Shown piece by piece: positions 35,541 to 44,501 of a stretch of DNA of 64,000 nt. The stretch's first letter is position 1, and every line of letters starts with the position of its first letter. Under the pieces are notes generated by a model that was not told the DNA's origin, did not search any database, and worked only from the letters and a program-made list of their open reading frames with translations. This stretch comes from Roseburia_D yibonii. GTDB lineage: Bacteria; Bacillota; Clostridia; Lachnospirales; Lachnospiraceae. The stretch spans positions 1 through 64,000 of the forward strand of contig NZ_JACOQH010000003.1 in the NCBI RefSeq assembly GCF_014297335.1, given 5' to 3'. The translations under genes were made by a program, and so were the position numbers.

Positions 35541-35987
35541 TTATCTTTTTAATTCAACGATATATTCTGTCGTACCTTCCTCAAATTGTTTCTGACCGGT
35601 CTGCCGAAAACCATGTCTGTTGTAAAAGGAAATCGCCCTCGTATTTTTTTCCAATGCCCATAAATGATCCACACAAAATTCCCGGATCGCGAATTCGATC
35701 AGTTCACAACCGATCCCCTCACTCTGAAAGCAGGTATCGACGTACAGTTTGCGGATCTCTGTTCCATCTATCTGCACAAACCCTTTTATCACCCCGTCAT
35801 CAAAAACAAAAATATTTTTCAGTACATCTTCCTTTTTAAAGTAATTGTCTATGACAGAAACTACCTGCATCTCGCCAAAGGAAAAACCCGCATCTTTGAA
35901 TATGGGAAAGTAGTTTATTCTGTTATTAAATACATAAATTTCAGCAATTCTTGATAAATCTTTTGTTTCCGCTTTTCTTATCTTCAT
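35541..35987 (-). CDS. GNAT-family N-acetyltransferase
   Basis: A 148-residue single-domain acetyltransferase. The acetyl-CoA loop is FQSEGIGCELIEFAI, and the C-terminal half has LEKNTRAISFYNRHGFRQTG. AGGAGATACT before the ATG at 35985-35987 sets the start; a longer frame would overlap the downstream symporter gene. AT-rich, like the next two loci. The acceptor substrate is unknown. Confidence 0.85.
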   Translation of the reverse strand: MKIRKAETKDLSRIAEIYVFNNRINYFPIFKDAGFSFGEMQVVSVIDNYFKKEDVLKNIFVFDDGVIKGFVQIDGTEIRKLYVDTCFQSEGIGCELIEFAIREFCVDHLWALEKNTRAISFYNRHGFRQTGQKQFEEGTTEYIVELKR

Positions 35988-36042
35988 AGTATCTCCTGTC
36001 TGTCCAAGATCTGTCTCACCCATTTCCAATGGTATTAAAAAA

Positions 36043-37416
36043 TTACATTGAAATCCAACCGAACGCATTTGCGATAGAACTCAATAAAATCAATCCGGCA
36101 AAGATCGGGCACAAATACCGGATCATAAAACAGAAGATCTTCTTTCTGCGAAATGTGCCTTCTCCATGCATCACTTCTTCCTCAATACGCTGAACTCCAA
36201 CAACTTTTGATACAAGCAGACATGTTGCGATCGCCGCGATCGGCATCATAACGGTATTGGTCAGGAAATCAAAAAAGTCCAGAAACTGCATGCCAATTAT
36301 TTTCACATTGACAAGCGGTCCGTATCCAAGTGCGGACAGACTTCCGATCACGATCATGATCACACCGATAATAACCGTAGATTTCTTTCTGTTCCACCCG
36401 AATTCATCCTCAAAAGTGGAAACCGCGCTTTCTGTCAGTGCGATCGAACTGGTAAGTGCAGCAAAAAGAACCAGCAGGAAAAACATAACGCCTGCAAAAG
36501 TTCCAAAACCCATACTTGCAAAAACTTTTGGGATCGTAATAAACATAAGTGCCGGTCCGGCCTGAAGCGTTTTGGCATCCCCACCGGAAAAAGCAAAAAC
36601 TGCCGGAATGATCATAAGTCCGGCCATCATGGCAATCGCTGTATCAAAAATCTCAACCTGCTTTGTGGATTCCTCGATGGACGTCTCTCTTTTCATATAG
36701 GAACCAAATGTAATCAAAATTCCCATGGCAATGGAAAGGGAATAAAACATCTGTCCCATGGCAGTCACAACTGTCATCCAGGAAAAATTGCTGACATTCG
36801 GCACCAGAAAATACTTAACACCGGCAAGAGCCCCCGGTCTTGTCACGGAATATACCGTAATGATCAATGATAAAATTACAAGAACCGGCATCATAAACTT
36901 TGAAACACGTTCAATTCCATTGCGCACGCCGGCATAAATAATAGCCAACACGATCAGCGCAAATACCACAAAGTAAATCTCCGTTGAAACGCCGTCAGAA
37001 ATAAATTCAGAAAAATATCCATCTGCTGCTACAAGCTGCGTCTGTCCTGTGGCGTAACTGACAAGATATTTTATGACCCATCCACCAATTACGGAATAAT
37101 AGGGCACTATGAGGATGGGAATAACCGCATTGATCCAGCCTCCTGCCAAAATCCATTTTGACTTTCCAAACGAAGCGTAGGCTCCTACAGGACTTTTCCG
37201 GGTCATTCGTCCCAAGGATGTTTCCGCTATTATCATGGTATATCCAAATGTCAGGGCCAGAATAATATAAATAACCAGAAAAATTCCTCCACCATATTTT
37301 GCCGCCAGGTATGGAAATCTCCAAATATTTCCCAATCCTACCGAAGCTCCCGCTGCTGAGAGTACAAATCCTATTTTCCCGGAAAATGAACTCCTTTTTG
37401 TCTCATGCTGTTTCAT
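36043..37416 (-). CDS. sodium-dependent transporter, NSS/SNF family
   Basis: A 457-residue transporter of the LeuT fold, importing amino acids or related solutes with sodium. The unwound helix 1 motif GFVLSAAGASVGLGNIWRFPYL is split by the binding glycines and is diagnostic, and GGGIFLVIYI follows. About eleven to twelve helices are present, as usual for bacterial members. AAAAGGA precedes the ATG. It precedes the GNAT gene by 55 bases. Confidence 0.92.
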   Translation of the reverse strand: MKQHETKRSSFSGKIGFVLSAAGASVGLGNIWRFPYLAAKYGGGIFLVIYIILALTFGYTMIIAETSLGRMTRKSPVGAYASFGKSKWILAGGWINAVIPILIVPYYSVIGGWVIKYLVSYATGQTQLVAADGYFSEFISDGVSTEIYFVVFALIVLAIIYAGVRNGIERVSKFMMPVLVILSLIITVYSVTRPGALAGVKYFLVPNVSNFSWMTVVTAMGQMFYSLSIAMGILITFGSYMKRETSIEESTKQVEIFDTAIAMMAGLMIIPAVFAFSGGDAKTLQAGPALMFITIPKVFASMGFGTFAGVMFFLLVLFAALTSSIALTESAVSTFEDEFGWNRKKSTVIIGVIMIVIGSLSALGYGPLVNVKIIGMQFLDFFDFLTNTVMMPIAAIATCLLVSKVVGVQRIEEEVMHGEGTFRRKKIFCFMIRYLCPIFAGLILLSSIANAFGWISM

Positions 37417-37446
37417 TCCTTTTTATTCCTCATTTCGTATAAATTT

Positions 37447-38390
37447 TCAACTGATAATTTTCATAATCTCTTTTTCATGATCCCTGGTAAATTCACTTAA
37501 TTCATAGGAGCGGATTCTCTCATTGACTAATATAGAAACCGCAAATCCATTTTTTACCAGGACCGCCAGTCTGTTAATAATCGTCTTATTTGTTACCGAC
37601 AATTCTCTGCTGACTTCAATCGGAGTAAACTCTCCTCGATAGTTTTTAATCAAAAATTGTAACAGTTCCTTTTCTCTCCCTTCCGGAATAATACAATGCA
37701 GGGAGTCCCATCTGAATGGATTCATAATACTCGTCAATATCATATGCAAAATACTCCTCCAACGATCCGATACCATTAAATCCGTAGCCGTTCAAATCCA
37801 TAATATAACCGGATAACAGTCTTGCAGTTCTTCCGTTACCATCTTCAAACGGGTGTATTGTCACTAATTGATAATGTACAACTGCTGCCACGATCAGAGG
37901 GTGGTCATCCGTTGTATTTACATACTCCACCAACTCATCCAGTAGTCCGGGAATATCGCAATATTCCGGTGGAATATAATCAGGATTTCCTGTTTTAGAA
38001 TCATATACCGCAAACAGCACGCCGGGCGGCATGGGGCCTCTGAGTCCGATTTTCTCCTTGGAAGCACCCTTTTCCACCAATTTTTGCACATCTAAAATAA
38101 GCTTTTGGGAAAACTTCTCTTTTTTGCTTACCTTTTCCTCCAGGAAATTCAAAGCCAGAAAATAATTCCGTACCTCCTGCTCCGGTTTCAGATAATGCTT
38201 TCTTTCATCGCGTTCTATTACTTCATCCACCTGTTTTTCCGACAATGGATTGCCTTCAATTTTATTTGAAGCATAAGAACTTTTTTTTCTTCGAATTTTT
38301 GCGAAGTCTGTTCATGACTGTTTTGGACAGCTTTACCGATGATACTTTATATCTGTTATGCTCAATCTCTGTGATATATCTTAAAATTTC
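37447..38390 (-). pseudogene. broken Fic-domain AMP transferase gene
   Basis: Coding similarity is spread over three frames. From 38390 to the eight-A run at 38281-38288 one frame reads NEILRYITEIEHNRYKV without a start codon. A second frame carries SSYASNKIEGNPLSEKQV (with the Fic-associated SNKIEGN) and the intact active site HPFEDGNGRTAR. After PALYYSGRE about 60 residues are missing, and a third frame resumes with KELLQFLIKNYRGEFTPIEV, a winged-helix tail. The defects are a lost start, a homopolymer frameshift and an internal deletion. The Fic motif alone is complete. Confidence 0.8.
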
Positions 38391-38423
38391 ATTATTTTTA
38401 CACTATTTTTCACTATTTCTCTT

Positions 38424-39623
38424 CTACATCTCCTCCACGACCTGGAAAATGTAAAACTTCAAATAATACGACTCGTCCGCCGCCCAGAGGATCGGATGAT
38501 CCGGTGCCTGTGTGCGGAATTCCACCTGGCGCAGACGCTTATGCACATTGTGCGCCGCCTGATTGATGGTCTTGGTGAAAAGCTCATACGTCATAAAGTG
38601 GGAGCAGGAGCAGGTTGCAAGATAGCCGCCGTCTTTTACCAGTTTCATGCCGCGCAGATTGATCTCGCGATAGCCTTTGACCGCGTTTTTTACAGAGCTT
38701 CTGGACTTTGTAAACGCCGGCGGATCAAGGATGACCACGTCAAATTTCTCCCCGCCTTTTTCTAACTCCGGAAGCAGTTCAAAGACATCCTCACACTGAA
38801 AATGTACGGTATCACCAAGACCGTTTAACGCCGCGTTTTCCGTTGCCTGGCGCACCGCAAGCTCGGACGCGTCCACGCCGAGCACGCTCTTTGCCCCGGC
38901 GATCCCGGCATTTAAGGCAAACGAACCCGTGTGTGTGAAACAGTCGAGTACCTTTGCGCCGCCGCAGAGTTTCTGGATCGCCAGACGGTTATATTTCTGA
39001 TCCAGGAAAAATCCGGTCTTCTGTCCGTCTTTCACATCCACGATATATTTTACGCCATTTTCCACGATCTCAACATTGGTATCAAACGGCTCACCGATAA
39101 ATCCCTTGATGCGCTCCATTCCCTCTTTTTCACGCTCTTTCGCGTCACTGCGCTCATAGACGCCGCGGATCTTTATCCCGTCTTTTAAAAGTGTCTCTTT
39201 CGCGAGCTCCACGATCAGTTCCTTATAGCGGTCAATGCCGAGCGCAAGCGACTGCACAACGAGAACATCTGAAAATTTATCAATGACCAGCCCCGGCAGG
39301 AAATCCGCGTCACCAAATACCAGACGGCAGCTTGACGTGTCCACGGTCTTTTTGCGGTAATCCCACGCACGCTCGATCCGCATCCGGAAAAATTCCTCAT
39401 TGATCTCACGCTTCGCGTCCCTGGTCAGCATCCGGACACGGATCTTCGAATTTCGGTTGATAAAACCGATGCCCATCGGATATCCGTCAAAATCATGGAC
39501 ATCCACCAGATCGCCGTTTTCAAAACCGCCCATCACAGAATCGATCTCATTATCAAACACCCAAAGCCCGCCGCTTTTAATGGTTCTTCCTTCACCCTTT
39601 TTTAATGTAACAACTGCTCTCAT
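38424..39623 (-). CDS. class I rRNA methyltransferase, RlmI-like
   Basis: A 399-residue SAM enzyme. An N-terminal PUA-like domain (VTLKKGEGRTIKSGGLWVFD) is followed by a Rossmann methyltransferase with VLDCFTHTGSFALNAG and VILDPPAFTKSR. Relatives form 5-methylcytosine in 23S rRNA; the conserved Cys near TCSCSHF fits. AGGAGAAAAAAG precedes the ATG at 39621-39623, which overlaps the stop of the EamA gene (ATGA), so both are one operon. Confidence 0.9.
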   Translation of the reverse strand: MRAVVTLKKGEGRTIKSGGLWVFDNEIDSVMGGFENGDLVDVHDFDGYPMGIGFINRNSKIRVRMLTRDAKREINEEFFRMRIERAWDYRKKTVDTSSCRLVFGDADFLPGLVIDKFSDVLVVQSLALGIDRYKELIVELAKETLLKDGIKIRGVYERSDAKEREKEGMERIKGFIGEPFDTNVEIVENGVKYIVDVKDGQKTGFFLDQKYNRLAIQKLCGGAKVLDCFTHTGSFALNAGIAGAKSVLGVDASELAVRQATENAALNGLGDTVHFQCEDVFELLPELEKGGEKFDVVILDPPAFTKSRSSVKNAVKGYREINLRGMKLVKDGGYLATCSCSHFMTYELFTKTINQAAHNVHKRLRQVEFRTQAPDHPILWAADESYYLKFYIFQVVEEM

Positions 39624-40576
39624 CTTTTTTCTCCTGTCTTTTTTTCTCTGTTTACAATATAAATGCCCGCGCATACAAATACAAGCGCGATCACGCTTTT
39701 TATCCCAAGTGTCTGTTTTTCTCCGTTTAATAAAAGTGCCGATAGGATCACGCCAAATACCGGATTCATAAAACCGAATACCGCCACGCGCGAGATCGGA
39801 TTATATTTTAACAAAATTCCCCACAGACTGTACGCAACCGCTGAGATAAGCGCAAGGTAGATTAACATTGCCGTTGATGCCGCATGAAATCCCATCACTT
39901 TTCCGCCCATCAGAAAACCACATACACTCATGATGATCCCGCCGAGCACAAACTGATACCCGCTTAAAAGCACCGGATTTTCCGTTTTGGAATACCACTT
40001 TAAGAACACCGAGGAAAATGCATAGGCAACGGTCGATAAAAAGATAAATCCTTCTCCGAGAAAGGAAAATGTCGCGTCCAGTCCGCTCCCGGTCAGATTG
40101 ACTAACACCACGCCCACAAAACCGATCACACAGCCGGCGATCTTATCCGCCGTCAGTTTTTCCTGATGAAACACAAGGCTTGCCACGAGGATCGCGACAA
40201 ATACATTGACCGCCTCAATGATCGATGCCTTTACTCCCGTCGTATGCGCCAGCCCGATGTAGAAAAACAGATACTGTCCTACGGTCTGAAGCATGGAGAG
40301 CCAGAGGATCTTCCCAAATGCCTGACGCTTCGGGATCAGCACGCCGCGGTTTAAAACACTTCCTATTATAATAGTAAGAATTCCGGCAAGCGTAAAACGG
40401 TAACCGGCAAACAGGATCTGTGATGCCGTATCCTCCGCGCCGATCGCAAACATCTGATATCCGATCTTGATACAGGGAAACGCGCTTCCCCAAAGCCCAC
40501 AGCAGAGCAGTGCGCCAAGCCACACTACGATCGTCTTTGTCATAAATTCTTCTTTTGTATTTTTCTTCTTTTCCAT
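39620..40576 (-). CDS. EamA/DMT-family transporter
   Basis: A 318-residue exporter-like protein with ten helices in two EamA repeats (first about 15-150, second about 165-310). GLWGSAFPCIKIG at the start and GFMNPVFGVILSALLLNGE in the last repeat are typical. Substrates are usually amino acids or metabolites and cannot be inferred here. Two starts are possible: this ATG with GAAAGG upstream, or one eleven codons later. The stop overlaps the methyltransferase start. Confidence 0.88.
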   Translation of the reverse strand: MEKKKNTKEEFMTKTIVVWLGALLCCGLWGSAFPCIKIGYQMFAIGAEDTASQILFAGYRFTLAGILTIIIGSVLNRGVLIPKRQAFGKILWLSMLQTVGQYLFFYIGLAHTTGVKASIIEAVNVFVAILVASLVFHQEKLTADKIAGCVIGFVGVVLVNLTGSGLDATFSFLGEGFIFLSTVAYAFSSVFLKWYSKTENPVLLSGYQFVLGGIIMSVCGFLMGGKVMGFHAASTAMLIYLALISAVAYSLWGILLKYNPISRVAVFGFMNPVFGVILSALLLNGEKQTLGIKSVIALVFVCAGIYIVNREKKTGEKR

Positions 40577-40732
40577 AAATCCAGAATACCTTTCTTTTTT
40601 CGGTCAAACTTCATCTCTTAAAATGTCCTGTGTTCCATTGTACTACTTTTTCCACCAAAATGCTTCAAAAAGATCTGGATTCTGCTATAATTGTGCTAGA
40701 TTTAAAATGTTTTCCTTAAAAGGAGGTTCTTT

Positions 40733-41809
40733 ATGGCTACCATCAGTCTTTGCATGATCGTAAAAAATGAGGAGACCGTGCTTGCGCGATGTCTGGACTC
40801 CGTCCGGGATCTGGTGGACGAGATCATCATTGTGGATACCGGCTCAACTGACCGCACCAAAGAGATCGCCGCGCGTTATACCAGTCAGATCTATGATTTC
40901 CCCTGGGAGAGTGATTTTTCCGCCGCACGGAATTTTTCTTTTTCCAAGGCTCATATGGACTATATCTACGCCGCCGATTCGGACGAAATGTTAGACGAGA
41001 CAAACCGCACACGTTTTCTCCGGTTAAAGCAGTGTCTGCTCCCGGAAATTGAGATCGTCCAGATGAAATATGTGACGAAAACGGATTTTAACACCGTCTT
41101 AAATTTCAAAAAAGAATACCGGCCAAAGCTTTACAAAAGACTGCGCCCCTTCACCTGGGTCGATCCGATCCATGAGACCGTGCGTTTAGACCCGGTGGTC
41201 TTTGACAGTGACGTGGAAATTCTGCATATGCCGCCCGCTCCGCACCAGAATCGGGATTTTTCCATCTTCAGACAGGCGTATCAGAAAGACGGGATCCTCT
41301 CAAATAAGATCTTTGACATGTATGCAAAAGAACTTTTTATTTCCGGTTCCGACACGGATTTTGCAGATGCAGCTCCGATATTTCGCGCGTATCTCGCCTC
41401 TCCTGCCGCCAACGAACCGGCAAATGCGACGCTTGCAAAAAAGGCAGCGCTGGTACTCCTCCACACGGCACGCATCACGGATGACTTTCCGTCGATCTTA
41501 AAATTCAGTCTGGATGATATGCTGACCACGCCGAGCGCCGAAGCCTGCATGGAGATTGGGGAATGGTTCTTTGAAAAGAAACAGTTTGACACTGCGATTC
41601 TCTGGTTTTACCATGCCGCTTTTGAAGCCGAAAGTATCTTAAACGCGCGAAGCTCCGGAAATCTTCCACTCGCCCGTCTTTCGGATTCCTACCGCGCGCT
41701 TGCGGAAATTTCCCGTGGGCAGAAAACGGATGCCGAAATTTCCGCCTACCTGAACGCCGCATCCGACTATCTTGCGCAGAGCGAGGCGTGGGAACTGCCG
41801 GAAGAATGA
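40733..41809 (+). CDS. family 2 glycosyltransferase with helical repeat tail
   Basis: A 358-residue cytoplasmic GT-A enzyme. ISLCMIVKNEETVLARCLDS opens the fold, VDTGSTDRTKEIA binds nucleotide sugar, and AADSDEML carries the metal-binding DxD. The last 150 residues are helical and TPR-like. Such proteins glycosylate peptides, teichoic acids or surface polymers. AAGGAGG lies before the ATG. A small membrane-protein gene follows on the same strand. Confidence 0.88.
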   Translation: MATISLCMIVKNEETVLARCLDSVRDLVDEIIIVDTGSTDRTKEIAARYTSQIYDFPWESDFSAARNFSFSKAHMDYIYAADSDEMLDETNRTRFLRLKQCLLPEIEIVQMKYVTKTDFNTVLNFKKEYRPKLYKRLRPFTWVDPIHETVRLDPVVFDSDVEILHMPPAPHQNRDFSIFRQAYQKDGILSNKIFDMYAKELFISGSDTDFADAAPIFRAYLASPAANEPANATLAKKAALVLLHTARITDDFPSILKFSLDDMLTTPSAEACMEIGEWFFEKKQFDTAILWFYHAAFEAESILNARSSGNLPLARLSDSYRALAEISRGQKTDAEISAYLNAASDYLAQSEAWELPEE

Positions 41810-41873
41810 TCCGTTGCTTTTTTATTTTTTCTGGTCTATCATGGATTCATATCATTAACCGGAGGATTTCCAT

Positions 41874-42167
41874 ATGATCAAAGCACTTGCCTGTCTGTAC
41901 CGCTACGGTCCTCTTGTGGTACTGATCCCGCTCATGTTACAGCATTATGCCGTGGCTGGAATGCTCATTTTGTTCTTCTCCATCTGGAATGCTTATGGAT
42001 ATAAGAAAAAATGGAGACATATTTACTGCGCGTATCAGAGCATGAGCCATCAGCAGATGACTCCCTGTTATATTGACTGGGATAACGTAAAAAAGCGGGA
42101 GGTGATCGGTATTTCTGTCACTGAAGCCTTCCTTGGTATTATGATGATCTTTATCTGCTTTCTTTAA
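41874..42167 (+). CDS. small membrane protein of unknown function
   Basis: A 97-residue protein with two N-terminal helices (LVVLIPLMLQHYAVAG and MLILFFSIWNAYG), a basic loop and a C-terminal helix (EAFLGIMMIFICFL). GGAGGATTTCCAT precedes the ATG. It follows the glycosyltransferase gene by 64 bases and is probably co-transcribed. No family recognised. Confidence 0.72.
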   Translation: MIKALACLYRYGPLVVLIPLMLQHYAVAGMLILFFSIWNAYGYKKKWRHIYCAYQSMSHQQMTPCYIDWDNVKKREVIGISVTEAFLGIMMIFICFL

Positions 42168-42180
42168 AATGCGAGCAGTC

Positions 42181-42235
42181 GGCGCACGAGGTCCGGGGGA
42201 CCTCGGCCTTACGCCGACCGCAGCGGAGCGGAGAC
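42181..42235 (+). repeat. R1 repeat, copy B
   Basis: Aligns base for base with copy A: hairpin CGAGGTCC / GGACCTCG inside a GGCG...CGCC clamp, then GACCGCAGCGGAGCG. Relative to copy A two stem pairs differ, both with compensating changes. A T-arm-like motif (GTTCGAGCCCCGTC) follows at 42245-42258. Confidence 0.7.
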
Positions 42236-42269
42236 GCGAGAACTTGTTCGAGCCCCGTCACCCTGACAT

Positions 42270-42300
42270 AAAAAAAGAAGCTTCCACGAAGCTTCTTTTA
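42270..42300 (-). terminator. terminator of the tRNA-Phe-Gly-Gly operon
   Basis: AAGAAGCTTC / GAAGCTTCTT around a three-base loop followed by seven Ts on the minus strand, ten bases after the last tRNA. Confidence 0.92.
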
Positions 42301-42309
42301 ATAAATGAG

Positions 42310-42382
42310 AGCGATAGACGGGGCTCGAACCCGCGGTCTCGACCTTGGCAAGGTCGCGCGTTACCAACTACGCCACTATCGC
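42310..42382 (-). tRNA. tRNA-Gly (GCC)
   Basis: The 73-base cloverleaf has the acceptor GCGATAG/CTATCGC with discriminator U. The anticodon loop is TTGCCAA with GCC, and the T arm is GGGTTCGAGCCCC. CCA is not encoded. Confidence 0.96.
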
Positions 42383-42397
42383 ATTTGCTTATAGCAA

Positions 42398-42468
42398 AGC
42401 GGGTGATGGGAATCGAACCCACGTATCCAGCTTGGAAGGCTGGTGTTCTACCATTGAACTACACCCGC
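42398..42468 (-). tRNA. tRNA-Gly (UCC)
   Basis: A 71-base cloverleaf with acceptor GCGGGTG/CACCCGC and discriminator U. The anticodon loop CTTCCAA contains TCC. It lies between the other two tRNAs of the operon. CCA is not encoded. Confidence 0.96.
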
Positions 42469-42472
42469 GCAA

Positions 42473-42545
<73 letters not shown>

Positions 42546-42572
42546 ATTCCTGTTTTTCCAACAGCAAAAATA

Positions 42573-42601
42573 ATTTTACAGGAAGAGCTTCATTTTGTCA
42601 A
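42573..42601 (-). promoter_or_regulatory. promoter of the tRNA operon
   Basis: TTGACA and TAAAAT separated by 17 bases on the minus strand, 28 bases before tRNA-Phe. Confidence 0.85.
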
Positions 42602-42632
42602 GGATTTTTCTCCAACTTTTTTATATTTTTTC

Positions 42633-42667
42633 TTTACCGGGGATCTGCCGGAAAAATCCCCGGTAAA
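42633..42667 (-). terminator. hairpin after the amylase gene
   Basis: A 12-bp stem (TTTACCGGGGAT and its complement) lies ten bases after the amylase stop. No T run follows, so it may protect the 3' end or terminate weakly. Confidence 0.55.
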
Positions 42668-42675
42668 GGCCGCTG

Positions 42676-44316
42676 CTATTCCAGGATCGCCACCGAATAT
42701 GCCGGCAGTGACAACGTTCCGCCGGAAAATCCGATCTCTTCATCCGTAGTGGTAAGTGCTCCGCCAAGGCTCATTTTGGTACCTTCCCTGCCATTCAATG
42801 TTACATCCGAAAGATCGACCGTCTCCGCCTGCTCGGACAGATTAAACGCGATCACAAGCTCTCTGTCATTCCAGGTCTTTTTGAGCACGCAGACATTCTC
42901 ATCCGAAAGGTCTTTTAAAAATGCCACCTGTCCTCTTGCGATCTCCGGATACGCATTGCGCAGTTTTATGACCGCACGGTAAAAATTATATACAGAATCC
43001 GGGTCGTCCTTTTGTTCCTCGAGACTTCCATATTTCATCTTAATGGCATCCATGCCTTCCGGCCCGTGGCACATGCCCTCCGCCGTTTTTCCATCCCCGG
43101 CATCACTCCAGTACATCGGCGCGCGCTTGTTTTCATCTTTGCCGGAGCCTTTCATGCCAAGCTCTTCTCCATAATACAGAAACGCATTTCCGCTCATGAA
43201 CAGATTCATCGCGCCGGAGATCTTTGTCATGTTTTCGCTGTAATCACCGGAATAATATCCGGCACTGCGCGCCATGTCATGATTTGTGTAAAACGGCGCA
43301 TCAATATAATCCGCATTGTAAGCCGCCAGTTTCTTCTGCACGTTGGCAGCCGCATTTCCATAGGAAGAAGCATTATAACCGGCGGTCTTCTTTAAACTGT
43401 CTGCAATGATCCCATCCGCATTTGCGAACGCGAAATCAAAGCAGCTGTCGATCCCGCTCTCATAATATTTCGCATAGGTATCCAGATCCTGCCACACCTC
43501 CGCCACGATGTAGGCATCCGCATTCTTTTCCTCTACCATGGAATGAAACCAGGAGAGGATCTCGATATTCTTTGTCGTCTGTCCGGTCTCATATTCCCCC
43601 GCAGCGTCCAGGCGGAAACCATCTACGCCAAGATCCATCCAGAAGGATGTGATCCCGTCAAATTCATCCCGCACTGCCTGATTTTCCAGATTCAGATCCG
43701 GCATTTCACTCCAGAACTGCGCTTCATAATACCAGCCTGTATCACCCACCTCATAGTAAACATCGCCCTTTGGCTCTCTCGTAAAATTGTAATAGCCAAA
43801 ATACGGACATTCCGCCTCTGACGGCTCTGCCCCTCCGAGTCCCTCGATATAGTCACATGCCGCTTCAAACCACGGATGCTTTGACGACGTATGGTTCATC
43901 ACAAGGTCGATGATCAGCCGGATGCCCCTCTTATGGCACTCCGTGACCAGCTCCTTAAAGTCATCCAGATCGCCGTATTCCGCGTCAATATCCTCATAGT
44001 CCGTCACGTCATACTTGTGATAGGTCGTAGACGGCATGACCGGCATAAGCCAGATCCCGTTACATCCGAGATCCGTATCGGTCGTATCGTCTCCGTCATT
44101 GATATAATCGAGTTTATCGATCAGCCCTCTGATATCTCCGATCCCATCCCCATTGCTGTCTGAAAAGCTGTATAAAAACACCTCATAGTAGGTCCGGTAT
44201 TTATCATCGATGATCTCCGGCTCTTTTTCTTTTTCCTTTCCGGTTCCCGCAAATACACCGGTTACAAGCAGCGCAAGCGCAAGGACAAGCGCCTGTATTC
44301 TTCTTTTTGCCTTCAT
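42676..44316 (-). CDS. secreted alpha-amylase family (GH13) enzyme
   Basis: 546 residues. A signal peptide (KRRIQALVLALALLVTGVFAG) directs export. The four GH13 regions are all present: LIIDLVMNHTS, GFRLDAAGEYE (nucleophile Asp), YIVAEVW (acid/base Glu) and FYTNHDMAR (third carboxylate). It hydrolyses alpha-1,4 glucans outside the cell. AGAAGGAAA before the ATG at 44314-44316 marks the start; upstream lies repeat R2. It sits behind the sugar ABC transporter operon, whose terminator separates them. Confidence 0.93.
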   Translation of the reverse strand: MKAKRRIQALVLALALLVTGVFAGTGKEKEKEPEIIDDKYRTYYEVFLYSFSDSNGDGIGDIRGLIDKLDYINDGDDTTDTDLGCNGIWLMPVMPSTTYHKYDVTDYEDIDAEYGDLDDFKELVTECHKRGIRLIIDLVMNHTSSKHPWFEAACDYIEGLGGAEPSEAECPYFGYYNFTREPKGDVYYEVGDTGWYYEAQFWSEMPDLNLENQAVRDEFDGITSFWMDLGVDGFRLDAAGEYETGQTTKNIEILSWFHSMVEEKNADAYIVAEVWQDLDTYAKYYESGIDSCFDFAFANADGIIADSLKKTAGYNASSYGNAAANVQKKLAAYNADYIDAPFYTNHDMARSAGYYSGDYSENMTKISGAMNLFMSGNAFLYYGEELGMKGSGKDENKRAPMYWSDAGDGKTAEGMCHGPEGMDAIKMKYGSLEEQKDDPDSVYNFYRAVIKLRNAYPEIARGQVAFLKDLSDENVCVLKKTWNDRELVIAFNLSEQAETVDLSDVTLNGREGTKMSLGGALTTTDEEIGFSGGTLSLPAYSVAILE

Positions 44317-44326
44317 TTTCCTTCTC

Positions 44327-44463
44327 CCATTAAAATAAAGTGTGCGCTTACCGCACACTTTCGCGCGCGAGCGGTATGTTCAACATAAACTTCATCTCCG
44401 CGAGCTGCGCATCCCCGCGGAGCGTTTTTAAATCATAGGAAGGAATTTCCTATGATTCAAAAA
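44327..44463 (-). repeat. R2 repeat, copy 1
   Basis: 137 bases differing at one position from 51871-52007. It contains three hairpins: GTGTGCG...CGCACAC, CTCCGCG...CGCGGAG and AATCATAGGAA...TTCCTATGATT. One end abuts the T run of the malG terminator; the other reaches the amylase ribosome binding site. Confidence 0.9.
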
Positions 44464-44492
44464 TAAGGCTGTCCCGCAACCGGAGACAGCCC
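44459..44492 (-). terminator. terminator of the malEFG operon
   Basis: GGCTGTC / GGACAGCC stem followed by TTATTTTT on the minus strand, ten bases after the malG stop. Confidence 0.85.
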
Positions 44493-44501
44493 TGATATTT
44501 A

